A stretch of 64,000 bases of DNA from an uncultured Anaerolineae bacterium (GCA_934216615.1 CAKQCB010000004.1:508604-572603), one strand, 5' to 3'; positions 8,301 through 16,348 are shown, counted from the stretch's first letter. Notes: generated from the sequence alone by a model not told the origin. Numbers and translations: made by a program.

Positions 8301-10508
8301 GCGAAGTTACCGCAAACAGGCGAACTTTCAGGGTTTGATTTTGAAGAAGAAGAAACCCCCGCCGAGTTCTCTGAAATGGGCGAAAACCTCGATGATTATC
8401 TCTCCACCTTAGAAGCGAAAGAAGCGGAACTACTTCCGCAAACACGCGAACTGTTAGAACCGACCAACGTTGATCTGGATAAGATTTTAGGCGAGCAACT
8501 CGATAAGCGCCCGCCGACGCCTGAACCACGTCCGAGCATCCCCGCGTTTAATGTGACGGATGCGCCCGAATGGTTACAGGATATCGAAGGGAATGTGAGC
8601 GAAGTTTCCGCCGCGGCGATGGCGCGTAAGATGCAAGACCGCCCTGCCGAAGACTTAGATGACCGCTTGAAGAAACTACGTCAGCGGGGCAGTACATTAC
8701 CCAGCGAAACGACTGCCGAACCTGTGCTTGACCCGCTTTCGTCGGCAGTGCCGGGCTTGACCAGCCAACTACCGACGACCACGATCCCCACGAAGAAACA
8801 GGCGGGGATGGGTTCGTTCAATCTGAGCGATAACCAAGCCAAACGGGTGGAGTTATTACAATCGCTGGTGGCATCCACCACCCGCACACCACAACGCCAA
8901 TCGCTTTCTGCGATTGAGATGACGTATGACTCGCCCTATATGTTTGATGTTCAGACGGATGAGCGCAGTCTAGTTCACGACAAAGCGGATGCTGATAAAG
9001 CTGATCAAAAAGTGGCGAAGCGTCGCCGTCGTCGTCCGCGCATTGATCGCTTCATCATCACGGTCTTGTTGGCGGGCGCGGTGATCATCCCGCAGGTTGT
9101 GCCGAACTTCCGCGTGGGCAATCTACCCCCTGCCTCTTTCGCCGTCGGAAGTGCGGCGGAACGGGTCTTCGATCAGATCGACTCGGTACGACCCGGCACG
9201 ATTGTGCTGTTGGCGGTTGAATACAGCCCTGCGGCGGCCGCTGAATTAGACACGATGACGGAAGCCGTCCTGCGCCATCTCTTGATGCGTGGTGCGTATC
9301 CGGTCATCATCGGCAGTGACGCGGCAGGTCTGCTCCATGCCAGCAATATTCTGGATCGCATCAATACGGATGCGCCTTTCCTCGAACAAGTCGGGTTAGA
9401 TGCGTTACGCCCCAACGTAGATTATTTCGTCACCCGTTATTTGACGGCGGGCGTGATCGGTTTACGCGCCATTAGCGCCGACACAGCTCAACAAATCGTC
9501 ACCGACATTCGCGGGCAAACGACCGACCTCGACATCCGCACCTTAGAAGATTTCGGGTTGGTCACGGTCATCAGTGACCGCGCTGAAATTGTGCGCAATT
9601 ACGCGGAACAGATCGCGCCGTATACGCGCGGGGGCATCATCGCGGGGGTGAGTTATTCCGCGTCGCCCCTTGTTGAACCGTACATCAATGCCAATATCGC
9701 GGGGACAAGCGCGGTTGCGGGGTTGTTGGTGGGTTATCAAGATGCGTACACCTATAACACGATGATCGGCAATACCGACGACGTGCTGATAGACGAATCC
9801 GCGCCTCAAATCACAGTCATCGAACGCAATGAGGAACGACCTGCACCGATTTTTGTGACGCCTACGCCCTTACCTGTAACGCCTACCCCTATGCCAACGG
9901 CGAACCCGCGCGGTGTGAATTCGACAGGGCAACCTGTCAATGTGCGCAGTGAACCTTCAACAACAGGCAGCATTGTCGGCTCGCTCGCTTCTAACGTCGA
10001 AGTGATGGTCACTGGCGCGAACGCAGATTTGTCATGGTTCCAAGTGGAACTGCCGAATGGAACGGTGGGTTGGATTCGGAGCGACCTCTTGCGCGTCACC
10101 TTTACGATTCCTGAATCTACGCCCGAAGCAACGGCGGAATCAACCCCAGAAGCGACACCCGAAGCGACGGAAGAAAGTCGCAAGGTGCGTAGCAAGCAAG
10201 ACACTACCGAAACCCCCGATGAAGACGCTGAAGAAACCGCGACTTCTGAAGTGACGCCGACGCGCACACCCATCCCCACGCGGACCCCACGAGTGACGGT
10301 CACCCCAGAGGTTGAAGGGATTATCGGGGGGGCAAATATCCCGCCGACGACCCCGCGTGAACAACGTTGGTACAGCATGACGTTGGGAATTTTAGTCTCG
10401 GCTGGGGTGATTACCTTAGGTGCAATTTTTAATATTTTACGGTCACTGGTGCGCAGCAGTGCCGCTGGACGCACAAATCGTGTCATGACGCGGAGGAAGC
10501 GGCGTTGA
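5346..10508 (+). CDS. Giant acidic membrane protein with SH3 domain, 1720 aa
   Basis: Residues 1 to about 1215 are highly acidic, Pro/Thr/Ser-rich and probably disordered. This part is studded with short Trp-Leu/Phe motifs: LPSWL at 8, LPPWL at 27, LPDWF at 109, VPDWL at 125, and later LDWLQDL, FDWLD, PNWLDEL, APEWLQDI, plus related IPDEI and PDLF motifs. A basic RRRRRP segment precedes one membrane helix at about 1236-1255. An alpha/beta domain of about 250 residues follows (PGTIVLLAVEYSP, RGAYPVIIGSDA, GGIIAGVSYS), then a Thr/Pro linker, an SH3_3 domain at about 1523-1585 (VNVRSEPSTTGS, GWIRSDLL), a Thr/Glu/Pro linker, and a second helix at about 1676-1700 with an RRKRR tail. The long acidic part should therefore be cytoplasmic and the alpha/beta and SH3 parts outside. 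Family unknown. The gene ends in a TTGA overlap with the next start. Confidence 0.85.
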   Translation: MSDERNNLPSWLQDDDSQDDDQNKSELPPWLADMDDVSPTPKKEVDPFESWTGEDANTGDLTYDEWFAQQQEERRVKDIEEEVPDFLAEEVPDTSTLKGKDTGQIGTGELPDWFLGLETLDEENVPDWLTPTGTSKLTPPAESADETVPPWMADMIEEEKAKEPPPVESSLPPMEDLFGEFAVDTSHPSPTDTKEFDDPRHLDWLPNDLNDDLDEVPDEILGLIDEPVKPRQTSELPSNEEDLPDEILNLFTDEEAAEIESDFGQTKILDAYDPFADALTQADPTLSIEDPDIEWFDQSPSIPEPPPTSIVEEETPTFELEDRTVQEEDTLDWLQDLQGIVSSVTRPEPTRPETPEFNQDLPDLGHTAPLKNAEDPYGETTFNWDDVPAVPDEPVAEEPSEPDFEQITFDPSQISPEDLALDEELSEPTDPAEVIQELPPETRRPSLLTGRLSALVNPEPEPEPETEAAINRAAALFDDEEIPDEIISLEPEPADDELDMSWFDAEGEIEEDSEPVADHFAELADEEIDFENALTKFDTGSFSAVSDPTETSDVDAQYQDLFADEPSASSLLEGATDADIDLFAGLESSEMEFANGQDTSAPADGEYQEPETYPADEAVLDAIFTSDRDLAQPTSETRTPEANTSEIDDTFPELNFDEDSDITFETPVSEWVEPPSTGELEELDLFSGVETPDLDLNFEDVSIEDEMPAPETLRTSEETPNFDWLDQEDGLGETPSDQATTEATPEWSDYPSFEGIAETDKPFTPAHTESTSEEDYTFDLSDLEALETNTDAPSDLDWLNEEATITESTISPADALPAWEEPRMEGEPPAQVEEEGMPDLFADMTEPELDLNFEEQEPAPVSQQLPDDPDLDNADWFAGLAKPTSSEDETPDLFGEFAMPSSPSSIDESTLGDFSVDDLLNETASEHDPHPDNVEDFFRTFEQSENVNAEPNWLDELDPSMLVDENEPVEVASSGEDFSLIQEDIAKLPQTGELSGFDFEEEETPAEFSEMGENLDDYLSTLEAKEAELLPQTRELLEPTNVDLDKILGEQLDKRPPTPEPRPSIPAFNVTDAPEWLQDIEGNVSEVSAAAMARKMQDRPAEDLDDRLKKLRQRGSTLPSETTAEPVLDPLSSAVPGLTSQLPTTTIPTKKQAGMGSFNLSDNQAKRVELLQSLVASTTRTPQRQSLSAIEMTYDSPYMFDVQTDERSLVHDKADADKADQKVAKRRRRRPRIDRFIITVLLAGAVIIPQVVPNFRVGNLPPASFAVGSAAERVFDQIDSVRPGTIVLLAVEYSPAAAAELDTMTEAVLRHLLMRGAYPVIIGSDAAGLLHASNILDRINTDAPFLEQVGLDALRPNVDYFVTRYLTAGVIGLRAISADTAQQIVTDIRGQTTDLDIRTLEDFGLVTVISDRAEIVRNYAEQIAPYTRGGIIAGVSYSASPLVEPYINANIAGTSAVAGLLVGYQDAYTYNTMIGNTDDVLIDESAPQITVIERNEERPAPIFVTPTPLPVTPTPMPTANPRGVNSTGQPVNVRSEPSTTGSIVGSLASNVEVMVTGANADLSWFQVELPNGTVGWIRSDLLRVTFTIPESTPEATAESTPEATPEATEESRKVRSKQDTTETPDEDAEETATSEVTPTRTPIPTRTPRVTVTPEVEGIIGGANIPPTTPREQRWYSMTLGILVSAGVITLGAIFNILRSLVRSSAAGRTNRVMTRRKRR

Positions 10509-11194
10509 GCATCGAGACAATAGGCTTGTGGGCAGGGTTTATCCTCACCCTCATGGTATTCAGTTATCTTTTAGGGGACAATTTCTTATATCGTCTAGCG
10601 GTGTACGCCTTCGCTGGCTTGACCGCGGGCTATGTGACGATGATCACTGTCGAAGGCGTGATCTTACCCTACTTTCGCCTGACATTACTCAGCGGTGGGC
10701 CACAAGCGATTGGTGGCGTCATCCCGATTGTGATCGGCCTGTTGTTATTCCTCAAGAGTTCGCGCCGTTTTTCGGGCGTGGGCAATTTAGGTCTGGCCTT
10801 GTTGATTGGGGTCGGCACAGCGGTGGCGGTTGTCGGCAGTGTAAGCGGGACGTTACTGCCCATCACGTCGGGCACGGTGACCAACATTCAGCAGGCCGCT
10901 AGCGTCACCGCAGATAACCCCGTTGCGCTGGTGAATGCGTTCGTCATTCTCTTGGGCGTAGTCTGCACCTTGATCTACTTTCAGTATCTTGCGCGTCGTC
11001 AACCCGGCACGCCTGTTGACGCCCCTGCGGGGGAAGGCACGCGCCGTCGTGTGTGGATTCGTTCCTTCAGCACGGTTGGGCAAGGGTTTATCATCGTTAC
11101 CTTAGGGGCATTATATGGTGGCGCTATCTTGACCGGATTGACCATTTTTAGCGAACGCATCGCTTTTTTGGTCGCAAGAATTACGGGAGGTTGA
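10505..11194 (+). CDS. Polytopic membrane protein, about 6-7 TM helices
   Basis: 229 residues. TTG 10505 overlaps the TGA stop of the giant gene by 4 bp and is preceded by GGAGGAAG, a clear coupled start. Hydrophobic helices at about 5-25, 28-50, 68-85, 92-112, 140-162 and 190-220; a basic loop RRQPGTPVDAP and GTRRRVW near 165-185 is probably cytoplasmic. No recognised family. It resembles the 205-residue protein upstream in size and hydrophobicity, so the two could be partner subunits; I cannot show homology by eye. Confidence 0.75.
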   Translation: MSIETIGLWAGFILTLMVFSYLLGDNFLYRLAVYAFAGLTAGYVTMITVEGVILPYFRLTLLSGGPQAIGGVIPIVIGLLLFLKSSRRFSGVGNLGLALLIGVGTAVAVVGSVSGTLLPITSGTVTNIQQAASVTADNPVALVNAFVILLGVVCTLIYFQYLARRQPGTPVDAPAGEGTRRRVWIRSFSTVGQGFIIVTLGALYGGAILTGLTIFSERIAFLVARITGG

Positions 11195-11202
11195 GGTAAC
11201 AC

Positions 11203-13149
11203 ATGTCGATCAACCGTTCCACCTCTATTCTTGCAGTCGATTTTGGCAACATTCACACCCGTGCGATTTTGATCGATTTAGTGGATGGTGTGTATTCGTT
11301 AGTCGCGCAATCGCAAGTGCGGACGACGGGCGGGTTTCCAATTGGGAATGTGAATGTCGGTTTAGTCCGCGCGCTCCAGCAAATCACCCAATCTACAGGG
11401 CGCAAGATGATCGACTTGGAGGGGAAGCTCGTCACCCCTGAACAAGCAGATCGTTCTGGCGTTGATACGTTCGTCGCCACCGCCAGCTTAGGCCGTCCTC
11501 TGCGCACAGTGGTGATCGGCTTATATCCTGAGATGAGCATCGCCAGCGCGTTACGCGCTACCGCAGGCACATATGTGCAGGTGGTCGATACGCTGTCCTT
11601 AACCGATCAACGCACGTCAGAAGAACATTTAAACGCGATTGTGCTGGCACGTCCGGATTTGATTTTTATCGTGGGTGGTGTCGAAGAAGGCGCGGAAAAA
11701 TCCGTTTTGCGGATGGCAGAAATTGCGCGTCTTGCGGTGCGTCTCTTGCCCGGCGATGCCAAGCCCACCGTCTTATTTGCAGGGAATCAAATGTTGGTTC
11801 CCGCGATGCAACGTTTATTTAAAGACCTTACATCGCTGCTCGTCACCGATAATGTACGGCCGACGCTCGAAAGTGAATCCACCGAAGGGGCACAGCTTCA
11901 ATTGGCGCTGGCGTATGATCGCTTCACAGAACGACGTGGCTTAGGCTTTGATGCAGTGGGCAATATGAGCCAGCTTGGGGTACTGCCCAACGCACAAAGT
12001 TATAGCTTGATCGCTGAATACATCGGTAAAACCGAAGGCAACGCGCTGATCGTCGATGTCGGCAGTGGGGTCAGCACATTGGCCGCCTCTGTTGAAGGGG
12101 TGACCAGTACCGGCATCCGTACTGATATCGGGTTGGGATACAGCGCCGAAGTCTTGCTGAACATCGTCGGGATCGACGCCATCAAACGCTGGATTCCATT
12201 CCCCTGCCAAGATGACGAAATTTTGACGTATGTCTTGAACAAGTCGTTACGTCCGGCCTTCGTCCCCGAAACCTTACGTGGCATGTATTTTGAGCATGCG
12301 CTCTTAAGAGCCGCCATCACTGAAAGCCTGAGCGCGGTGTCGCCTTTGTGGCAAGACAATACCACCCCGTCGAGCAAATACGCGCCGATGCCTGTGTTTG
12401 AACGGGTGATTGGGGCGGGGGCGGCGCTGGCGAATACTGGACGTCACGGCCTCGCGGCGATGCTCCTTTTGGATACCGTCATGCCGACAGGCGTCTCTGT
12501 TTTGCAAATCGATTCGCGCGCCTTATTGCCCGCGATTGGGGCGCTGGCGCATGTGAACCCTGAAGCCGTCGTTCAGTTGTTAGACGCGACAGGCTTAGAT
12601 ACGTTGGGCACCGCCGTCAGTATTTCGGGTTCCCCGCGCGGTGGCAAGACGTGCGCCCAAGTGATCGTGCGTCATGAAGATGGCACGAAAGAGAAACATC
12701 AAATTTTGGGCGGGCAGTTATGGATTTATGACCTGCCGATTGGCCTACACGCCACCATCACCGTACAAGTGAAACGAGGCTTAGATATTGCGGGCAAGCG
12801 CAAAGTCAAGCTGGAGGTTGAAGGGGGCTTAGCAGGGTTTATCGTGGATGCGCGCGGGCGGGCGCTGTCCGTTTCGGACAATGTCACCGAACGTTCTCAG
12901 CAAATCCCTGAATGGTACGCTCAAGCGACAGGCGACCCTGTACGTCAAGTGATTGTCGATACCTTCCAGCCGTTGGCAGATGTGCCATCCACGCCAACGA
13001 AACCCGAAAAAGCAAACGAAGCTTCCGCGAAGCCAAAGAAAGAACGTCGCGCCCGTCGTGGTCGTAAAGAAGACCCTGTAGCCGAAGTCTTACCGCCCGC
13101 TCAAAAGCAGGATGATGAAATAGATGACCTCCGAAACTTACTATCCTGA
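11203..13149 (+). CDS. GlmL/MutL-like actin-fold ATPase
   Basis: 648 residues of the ASKHA (actin/Hsp70/sugar kinase) superfamily, closest in style to GlmL, the accessory protein of adenosylcobalamin-dependent glutamate mutase. Phosphate-1 motif AVDFGNIHTRAILIDL lies at about 11-26, phosphate-2 ALIVDVGSGVSTLAA at about 280-294, and an adenosine-type VIGAGAAL at about 402. The C-terminus carries beta-rich segments and a charged KKERRARRGRK tail ending in an acidic DDEIDDL. In GlmL the ATPase is thought to help the mutase, but no mutase subunit lies nearby. Position within an operon of membrane proteins suggests an ATPase or filament-like cytoplasmic motor or scaffold for that complex. It is not the DNA mismatch repair MutL. 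Starts 8 bp after the previous stop. Confidence 0.85.
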   Translation: MSINRSTSILAVDFGNIHTRAILIDLVDGVYSLVAQSQVRTTGGFPIGNVNVGLVRALQQITQSTGRKMIDLEGKLVTPEQADRSGVDTFVATASLGRPLRTVVIGLYPEMSIASALRATAGTYVQVVDTLSLTDQRTSEEHLNAIVLARPDLIFIVGGVEEGAEKSVLRMAEIARLAVRLLPGDAKPTVLFAGNQMLVPAMQRLFKDLTSLLVTDNVRPTLESESTEGAQLQLALAYDRFTERRGLGFDAVGNMSQLGVLPNAQSYSLIAEYIGKTEGNALIVDVGSGVSTLAASVEGVTSTGIRTDIGLGYSAEVLLNIVGIDAIKRWIPFPCQDDEILTYVLNKSLRPAFVPETLRGMYFEHALLRAAITESLSAVSPLWQDNTTPSSKYAPMPVFERVIGAGAALANTGRHGLAAMLLLDTVMPTGVSVLQIDSRALLPAIGALAHVNPEAVVQLLDATGLDTLGTAVSISGSPRGGKTCAQVIVRHEDGTKEKHQILGGQLWIYDLPIGLHATITVQVKRGLDIAGKRKVKLEVEGGLAGFIVDARGRALSVSDNVTERSQQIPEWYAQATGDPVRQVIVDTFQPLADVPSTPTKPEKANEASAKPKKERRARRGRKEDPVAEVLPPAQKQDDEIDDLRNLLS

Positions 13150-14203
13150 ACATCGTCACATGATGCCGCTCACCCGCGTGCGTCGTTGGAGAAGCCTGCC
13201 GGACTCGGTTCAAGGGCAAGTTGAAGTCAATTCCGGTTCGCGGGTGGATATGCGCGAAGTGGTAGTGCGTGGCGAAGCGCCTGCACCGTATACGCTGGTG
13301 AATGCGTCCACCCAACTCAAGCTAAAAAATGCGGAACAACTCATCGACTTGTTGGAAGTTCGGGTTGGCGATAGTGTGCATGAAGGTCAACTGCTCGCCC
13401 GTAAAGGACGGTCACGCTTAGAGTCGCCCATCACAGGGCGCGTTGTGCGCATTGAAGGCGGGTTGATCTTGCTGCAAAATATCCCGTCCATCGTTGAAGT
13501 GGAAGCGGGCTTAAACGGGCATGTTGTCGAAGTCGCTCGCGGGCGCGGTGTCGTGGTGGAAACCTATGGCGCGGTTCTGCAAGGGGTTTGGGGGAATGGT
13601 CGGCGTACTGTGGGGATGTTACGCGCTGAACCGATGGAAGGTTTAGAACACATCTACGGTGACACGTTCGACATGGAATTTCGCGGGGCGATTGTGTTCA
13701 CGCGCCGTCCCTTAAACGCGCTCAGCCTCCGCGTGATTGACGATCAAGGGTTGGTCGGCGTGGTCGCGCCCAGCATCGAACCTGAATTGATTGATGCGGT
13801 AAAAGATGCAAAGTGTGCTATTTTGTTAATAGAAGGGTTTGGCTCAACACGTTTAAGCGGGGCCGTCACCCAGTTTTTGGAAGAGCATAAGGGCCGACAA
13901 GCACTTTTGGATGGGACAGTGTCAAACGCATTAGACCTTCACCGTCCAGAATTAATCATCACGCTTCCGGTAGACCAAAACGCCCGTCCCTCATTACCCG
14001 ATACCGATGTTATGATACAGGTTGGGTCTACTGTCCGCGTGGTTCGCGGGGATAGTATGACCTCAATAGGACAAGTTACGAGCTTGCCAAAAACGCCTGT
14101 TTTGTTAGACAATGGAATGCGCGTTCAATGCGCAGAAATTGAACTGGTCACAGGTGAACGTCTCGCGATCCCACTCGAGAATATTGAAGTTTTTGGACGA
14201 TAA
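13124..14203 (+). CDS. Barrel-sandwich-like protein, last gene of core operon
   Basis: 359 residues overlapping the ATPase gene by 26 bp. Residues about 60-130 have a repeated beta pattern typical of barrel-sandwich hybrid (biotinyl/lipoyl-like) folds: VRVGDSVHEGQLLARKG, then ESPITGRVVRIEGGLILLQ. The middle part has an alpha/beta segment (LVGVVAPSIEPELIDAV, CAILLIEGFG). The C-terminus (about 295-359) is a small beta barrel with VGSTVRVVRGDSMTSIGQV, resembling a KOW-type motif. No signal peptide, so probably a cytoplasmic or peripheral partner of the ATPase. Family not recognised. The unusual overlap argues for coupled, stoichiometric synthesis with the ATPase. Confidence 0.75.
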   Translation: MTSETYYPEHRHMMPLTRVRRWRSLPDSVQGQVEVNSGSRVDMREVVVRGEAPAPYTLVNASTQLKLKNAEQLIDLLEVRVGDSVHEGQLLARKGRSRLESPITGRVVRIEGGLILLQNIPSIVEVEAGLNGHVVEVARGRGVVVETYGAVLQGVWGNGRRTVGMLRAEPMEGLEHIYGDTFDMEFRGAIVFTRRPLNALSLRVIDDQGLVGVVAPSIEPELIDAVKDAKCAILLIEGFGSTRLSGAVTQFLEEHKGRQALLDGTVSNALDLHRPELIITLPVDQNARPSLPDTDVMIQVGSTVRVVRGDSMTSIGQVTSLPKTPVLLDNGMRVQCAEIELVTGERLAIPLENIEVFGR

Positions 14204-14287
14204 TCAATATTCACGTCATAATACATGTAACATCAGTGGTCGCTACTTCTTTCTTGGAATTTTCACGCCGCAATCATAGGGGGCTTG

Positions 14288-15289
14288 ATGAGCGATAAAG
14301 ATTTTCAATTTGACGATGATTTTTTGAATGACGATAGTGATAGTTTTGATTTTAATGGAGATGATGAATTTCCGTCTGATCTTTCTGGAGATCAGATGCC
14401 TTCATTTGATGAAGAACCGCCACGTCGCAGCGGAACAAGCCCTGTATTTGTCATCTTAGCAATTTTGATGATTCTCATCTTCATTGGCGCGTTAATTTTG
14501 GTGGTGTTCTTAATCACCCGCCCGCAAGGCCCCACGCCCAATGAACTGACTTCTACCCAAGTTGTGTTGTTAAACCAAACGGTTGAAGCCCAACTGGCGC
14601 AAACTCAAACCCAAGCGCGTGAATTTGAAATTTTGACGTTGACCGCTTCTTCATTTACGGACACGCCAGAACCCACCAATACACCCACTGAAACGCTAGA
14701 ACCTACCGCGACTGAAGCACCCGCCACAGTCGATGCGACAGATCAAGCGGCGACAGCCTTCGCGTTGGCTTTGACCGCAACCTTCATCGCTGAAAATGCC
14801 GCGACTGAAACGCCAGATGTTGACCTCACTGCGGAAGCGATTGCAGCAATGACGTTAACCGCGTTGAGCGTCCCGCCCGACTTGACCGCAACCCAAATGT
14901 ATTTGGACAGCTTGCCCTCGCCCACACTCGAAATTCCGCCCACCAGCGCATTGAGTGTGATCAACCAAACGGCAACCGCCATCACGGGTGCATTCCTCAC
15001 CGCGACCGCAGAAGCCGCCGCAGGTGCAGGTGGGATGTTAGCCGTAGGCACGCCCACGTCAGAAACAGGAGGCGTGATTGTGACGCCCGGTTTCCCAACC
15101 GCGATTCCCACCTTATCCTCACTGCCCGATACCGGTTTGTTTGATGATATTGTAGGGGGCGACTCGGCTGGTTTGAGCGCGCTCGGCTTAGGTGTCGTCG
15201 GCTTGGTTGGGGTGATTGTGGTGTCCCGCCGTCTGCGTAACTCGAACGCATCCAAACTGAAAGAAGATGAAACCAACAAGACCGAATAA
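14288..15289 (+). CDS. Thr-rich membrane protein with LPDTG motif
   Basis: 333 residues from ATG 14288, with an AGGGGG-type site upstream. The first 50 residues are acidic (DDDFLNDDSDSF) and end in PPRRSG before a strong membrane helix at about 56-78. A long Thr/Ala/Pro-rich segment follows, carrying scattered ATATF and TLTA repeats of the kind that are often O-glycosylated or extended. Near the C-terminus LPDTG is followed by a hydrophobic helix and SRRLRN, the order of a sortase sorting signal, though a further 15-residue polar tail follows. No sortase is seen in the window. It lies 84 bp after the core operon and ends in a terminator, so it may be its last gene. Confidence 0.75.
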   Translation: MSDKDFQFDDDFLNDDSDSFDFNGDDEFPSDLSGDQMPSFDEEPPRRSGTSPVFVILAILMILIFIGALILVVFLITRPQGPTPNELTSTQVVLLNQTVEAQLAQTQTQAREFEILTLTASSFTDTPEPTNTPTETLEPTATEAPATVDATDQAATAFALALTATFIAENAATETPDVDLTAEAIAAMTLTALSVPPDLTATQMYLDSLPSPTLEIPPTSALSVINQTATAITGAFLTATAEAAAGAGGMLAVGTPTSETGGVIVTPGFPTAIPTLSSLPDTGLFDDIVGGDSAGLSALGLGVVGLVGVIVVSRRLRNSNASKLKEDETNKTE

Positions 15290-15314
15290 GGTTTTGCGAA
15301 CCACTTCTAAAAAC

Positions 15315-15348
15315 AAACGCCCTCGTCGTGTGACGGGGGCGTTTTTAT
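15315..15348 (+). terminator. Rho-independent terminator
   Basis: Stem AAACGCCCTCGTC (15315-15327) with GACGGGGGCGTTT (15332-15344), a GTGT loop and a T-run. It closes the transcription unit that begins at 3646. Confidence 0.9.
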
Positions 15349-15372
15349 TGAATCGTGATGTGCTGTGAAGGG

Positions 15373-15744
15373 TTAAGCGTAATATTGGGGCGGTTTGGGT
15401 TTGTCGTCGTCAAGGACGATTAATTCACCATCATCGCCAATCGCATAACGAACCTCTTCATTTTTAGGTTTTTGAAAGAAGCCCTCATCTTCATAAAAAA
15501 CGTAAGCGTTATCCTCATCATTTTTACGTTTTTCACCAGAACGAGTAAAGCGCGGTGCATCATGACGATGCTGTACGGCGTGTCTTGATCTGCTAAACCA
15601 TGAAATGGGTAAGAAGATCAGGAAGAAGACCATGATATTGCGCCAGCCAAAAATGAAAAAGAGGATGAGCATTGGAAAAAGCCACGTTGCCCGCGACTGA
15701 AAGACGGGTGTATGGTGAGGATCATCCGTACAATATGAGCGCAT
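15373..15744 (-). CDS. Hypothetical membrane protein, 123 aa
   Basis: Starts MRSYCTDDPHHTP; an AGGAG site lies 8 bases before the ATG on the minus strand. One or two hydrophobic helices at about residues 20-52 (LFPMLILFFIFGW, VFFLIFLPISWF) form a hairpin, followed by a charged soluble tail rich in Asp, Glu and Lys ending in PPQYYA. No recognised domain. Confidence 0.65.
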   Translation of the reverse strand: MRSYCTDDPHHTPVFQSRATWLFPMLILFFIFGWRNIMVFFLIFLPISWFSRSRHAVQHRHDAPRFTRSGEKRKNDEDNAYVFYEDEGFFQKPKNEEVRYAIGDDGELIVLDDDKPKPPQYYA

Positions 15745-15786
15745 GCTGTTTCTCCTGCTTGTTTTTTCGTTATACCCGCATATACG

Positions 15787-15816
15787 TAAAAATCCCTAAA
15801 AAGTTTCTAGGGATTC
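15787..15816 (-). terminator. Terminator of the DUF2200 gene (minus strand)
   Basis: AATCCCTA at 15791-15798 pairs with TAGGGATT at 15808-15815. Read on the minus strand the stem runs into TTTTTACG. It lies downstream of the gene ending at 15859. Confidence 0.65.
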
Positions 15817-15858
15817 ATTCCAAAAGATAAGTTTTTTCGTAAGTAGAGGCAATGACGT

Positions 15859-16212
15859 TTACGCTTTGCGTAAAATCTTTTCCATCGACTTGCCTTGTGC
15901 CAGCTCATCAATGAGCTTATCAAGGTAGCGAATCCCCTGCATGGTGGGGTCTTCGATGTCCTGAACGCGCACGCCACAGACGACGCCTTTGATGGATGAG
16001 CGCAGCGGGTTTAATTGCGGCGCTTCGGCTAGGAACGTCTCCATATCGGTTTGTTTTTCCAGCAGGGCCTCTAACGCGGGTTGATTATAGCCCGTCAACC
16101 AGTGGATGATTTCATCCACTTCTGTTTTTGTACGGCCTTTTCGCTCGGCTTTAGTGATGTAATGCGGGTAGATACTGGCAAAACTGGTTGTGAAAATTCG
16201 ATGCTTGCTCAT
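15859..16212 (-). CDS. DUF2200 family protein
   Basis: 117 residues that match the DUF2200 pattern closely as I recall it: the N-terminal [20 protein letters not shown], then [18 protein letters not shown], and a conserved middle [19 protein letters not shown]. Family length is normal. Function unknown; cytoplasmic, with no signal peptide. The start is supported by AGGAAAA upstream. It has its own terminator. Confidence 0.85.
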   Translation of the reverse strand: MSKHRIFTTSFASIYPHYITKAERKGRTKTEVDEIIHWLTGYNQPALEALLEKQTDMETFLAEAPQLNPLRSSIKGVVCGVRVQDIEDPTMQGIRYLDKLIDELAQGKSMEKILRKA

Positions 16213-16312
16213 GTGATTTTCCTGTCGCTATGATTTTTAGTGTATCACAAAACAGTGGGGTATAAGAATATATGTTCTGATTGCGTGGGGTTGAACTGGC
16301 TTCATAACTTGG

Positions 16313-16348
16313 GAAATAAAACAGGCGATGAGGTTAGCCATCGCCTGT
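16313..16348 (-). terminator. Terminator of the cysS-rlmB unit (minus strand)
   Basis: Perfect 10-bp stem ACAGGCGATG (16321-16330) and CATCGCCTGT (16339-16348); on the minus strand it is followed by TTTTATTT. Positioned after the rlmB stop. Confidence 0.8.

Noticed and set aside
9806..10486. Long antisense frames within the giant gene, for example 226 codons on the minus strand
   Set aside because: The acidic Thr/Pro-rich coding sequence suppresses stop codons on the other strand; they lack start signals and give Ser/Val-rich low-complexity products.
11203..13149. DNA mismatch repair MutL
   Set aside because: The protein has actin-fold phosphate and adenosine motifs, not the GHKL ATPase motifs of mismatch-repair MutL.
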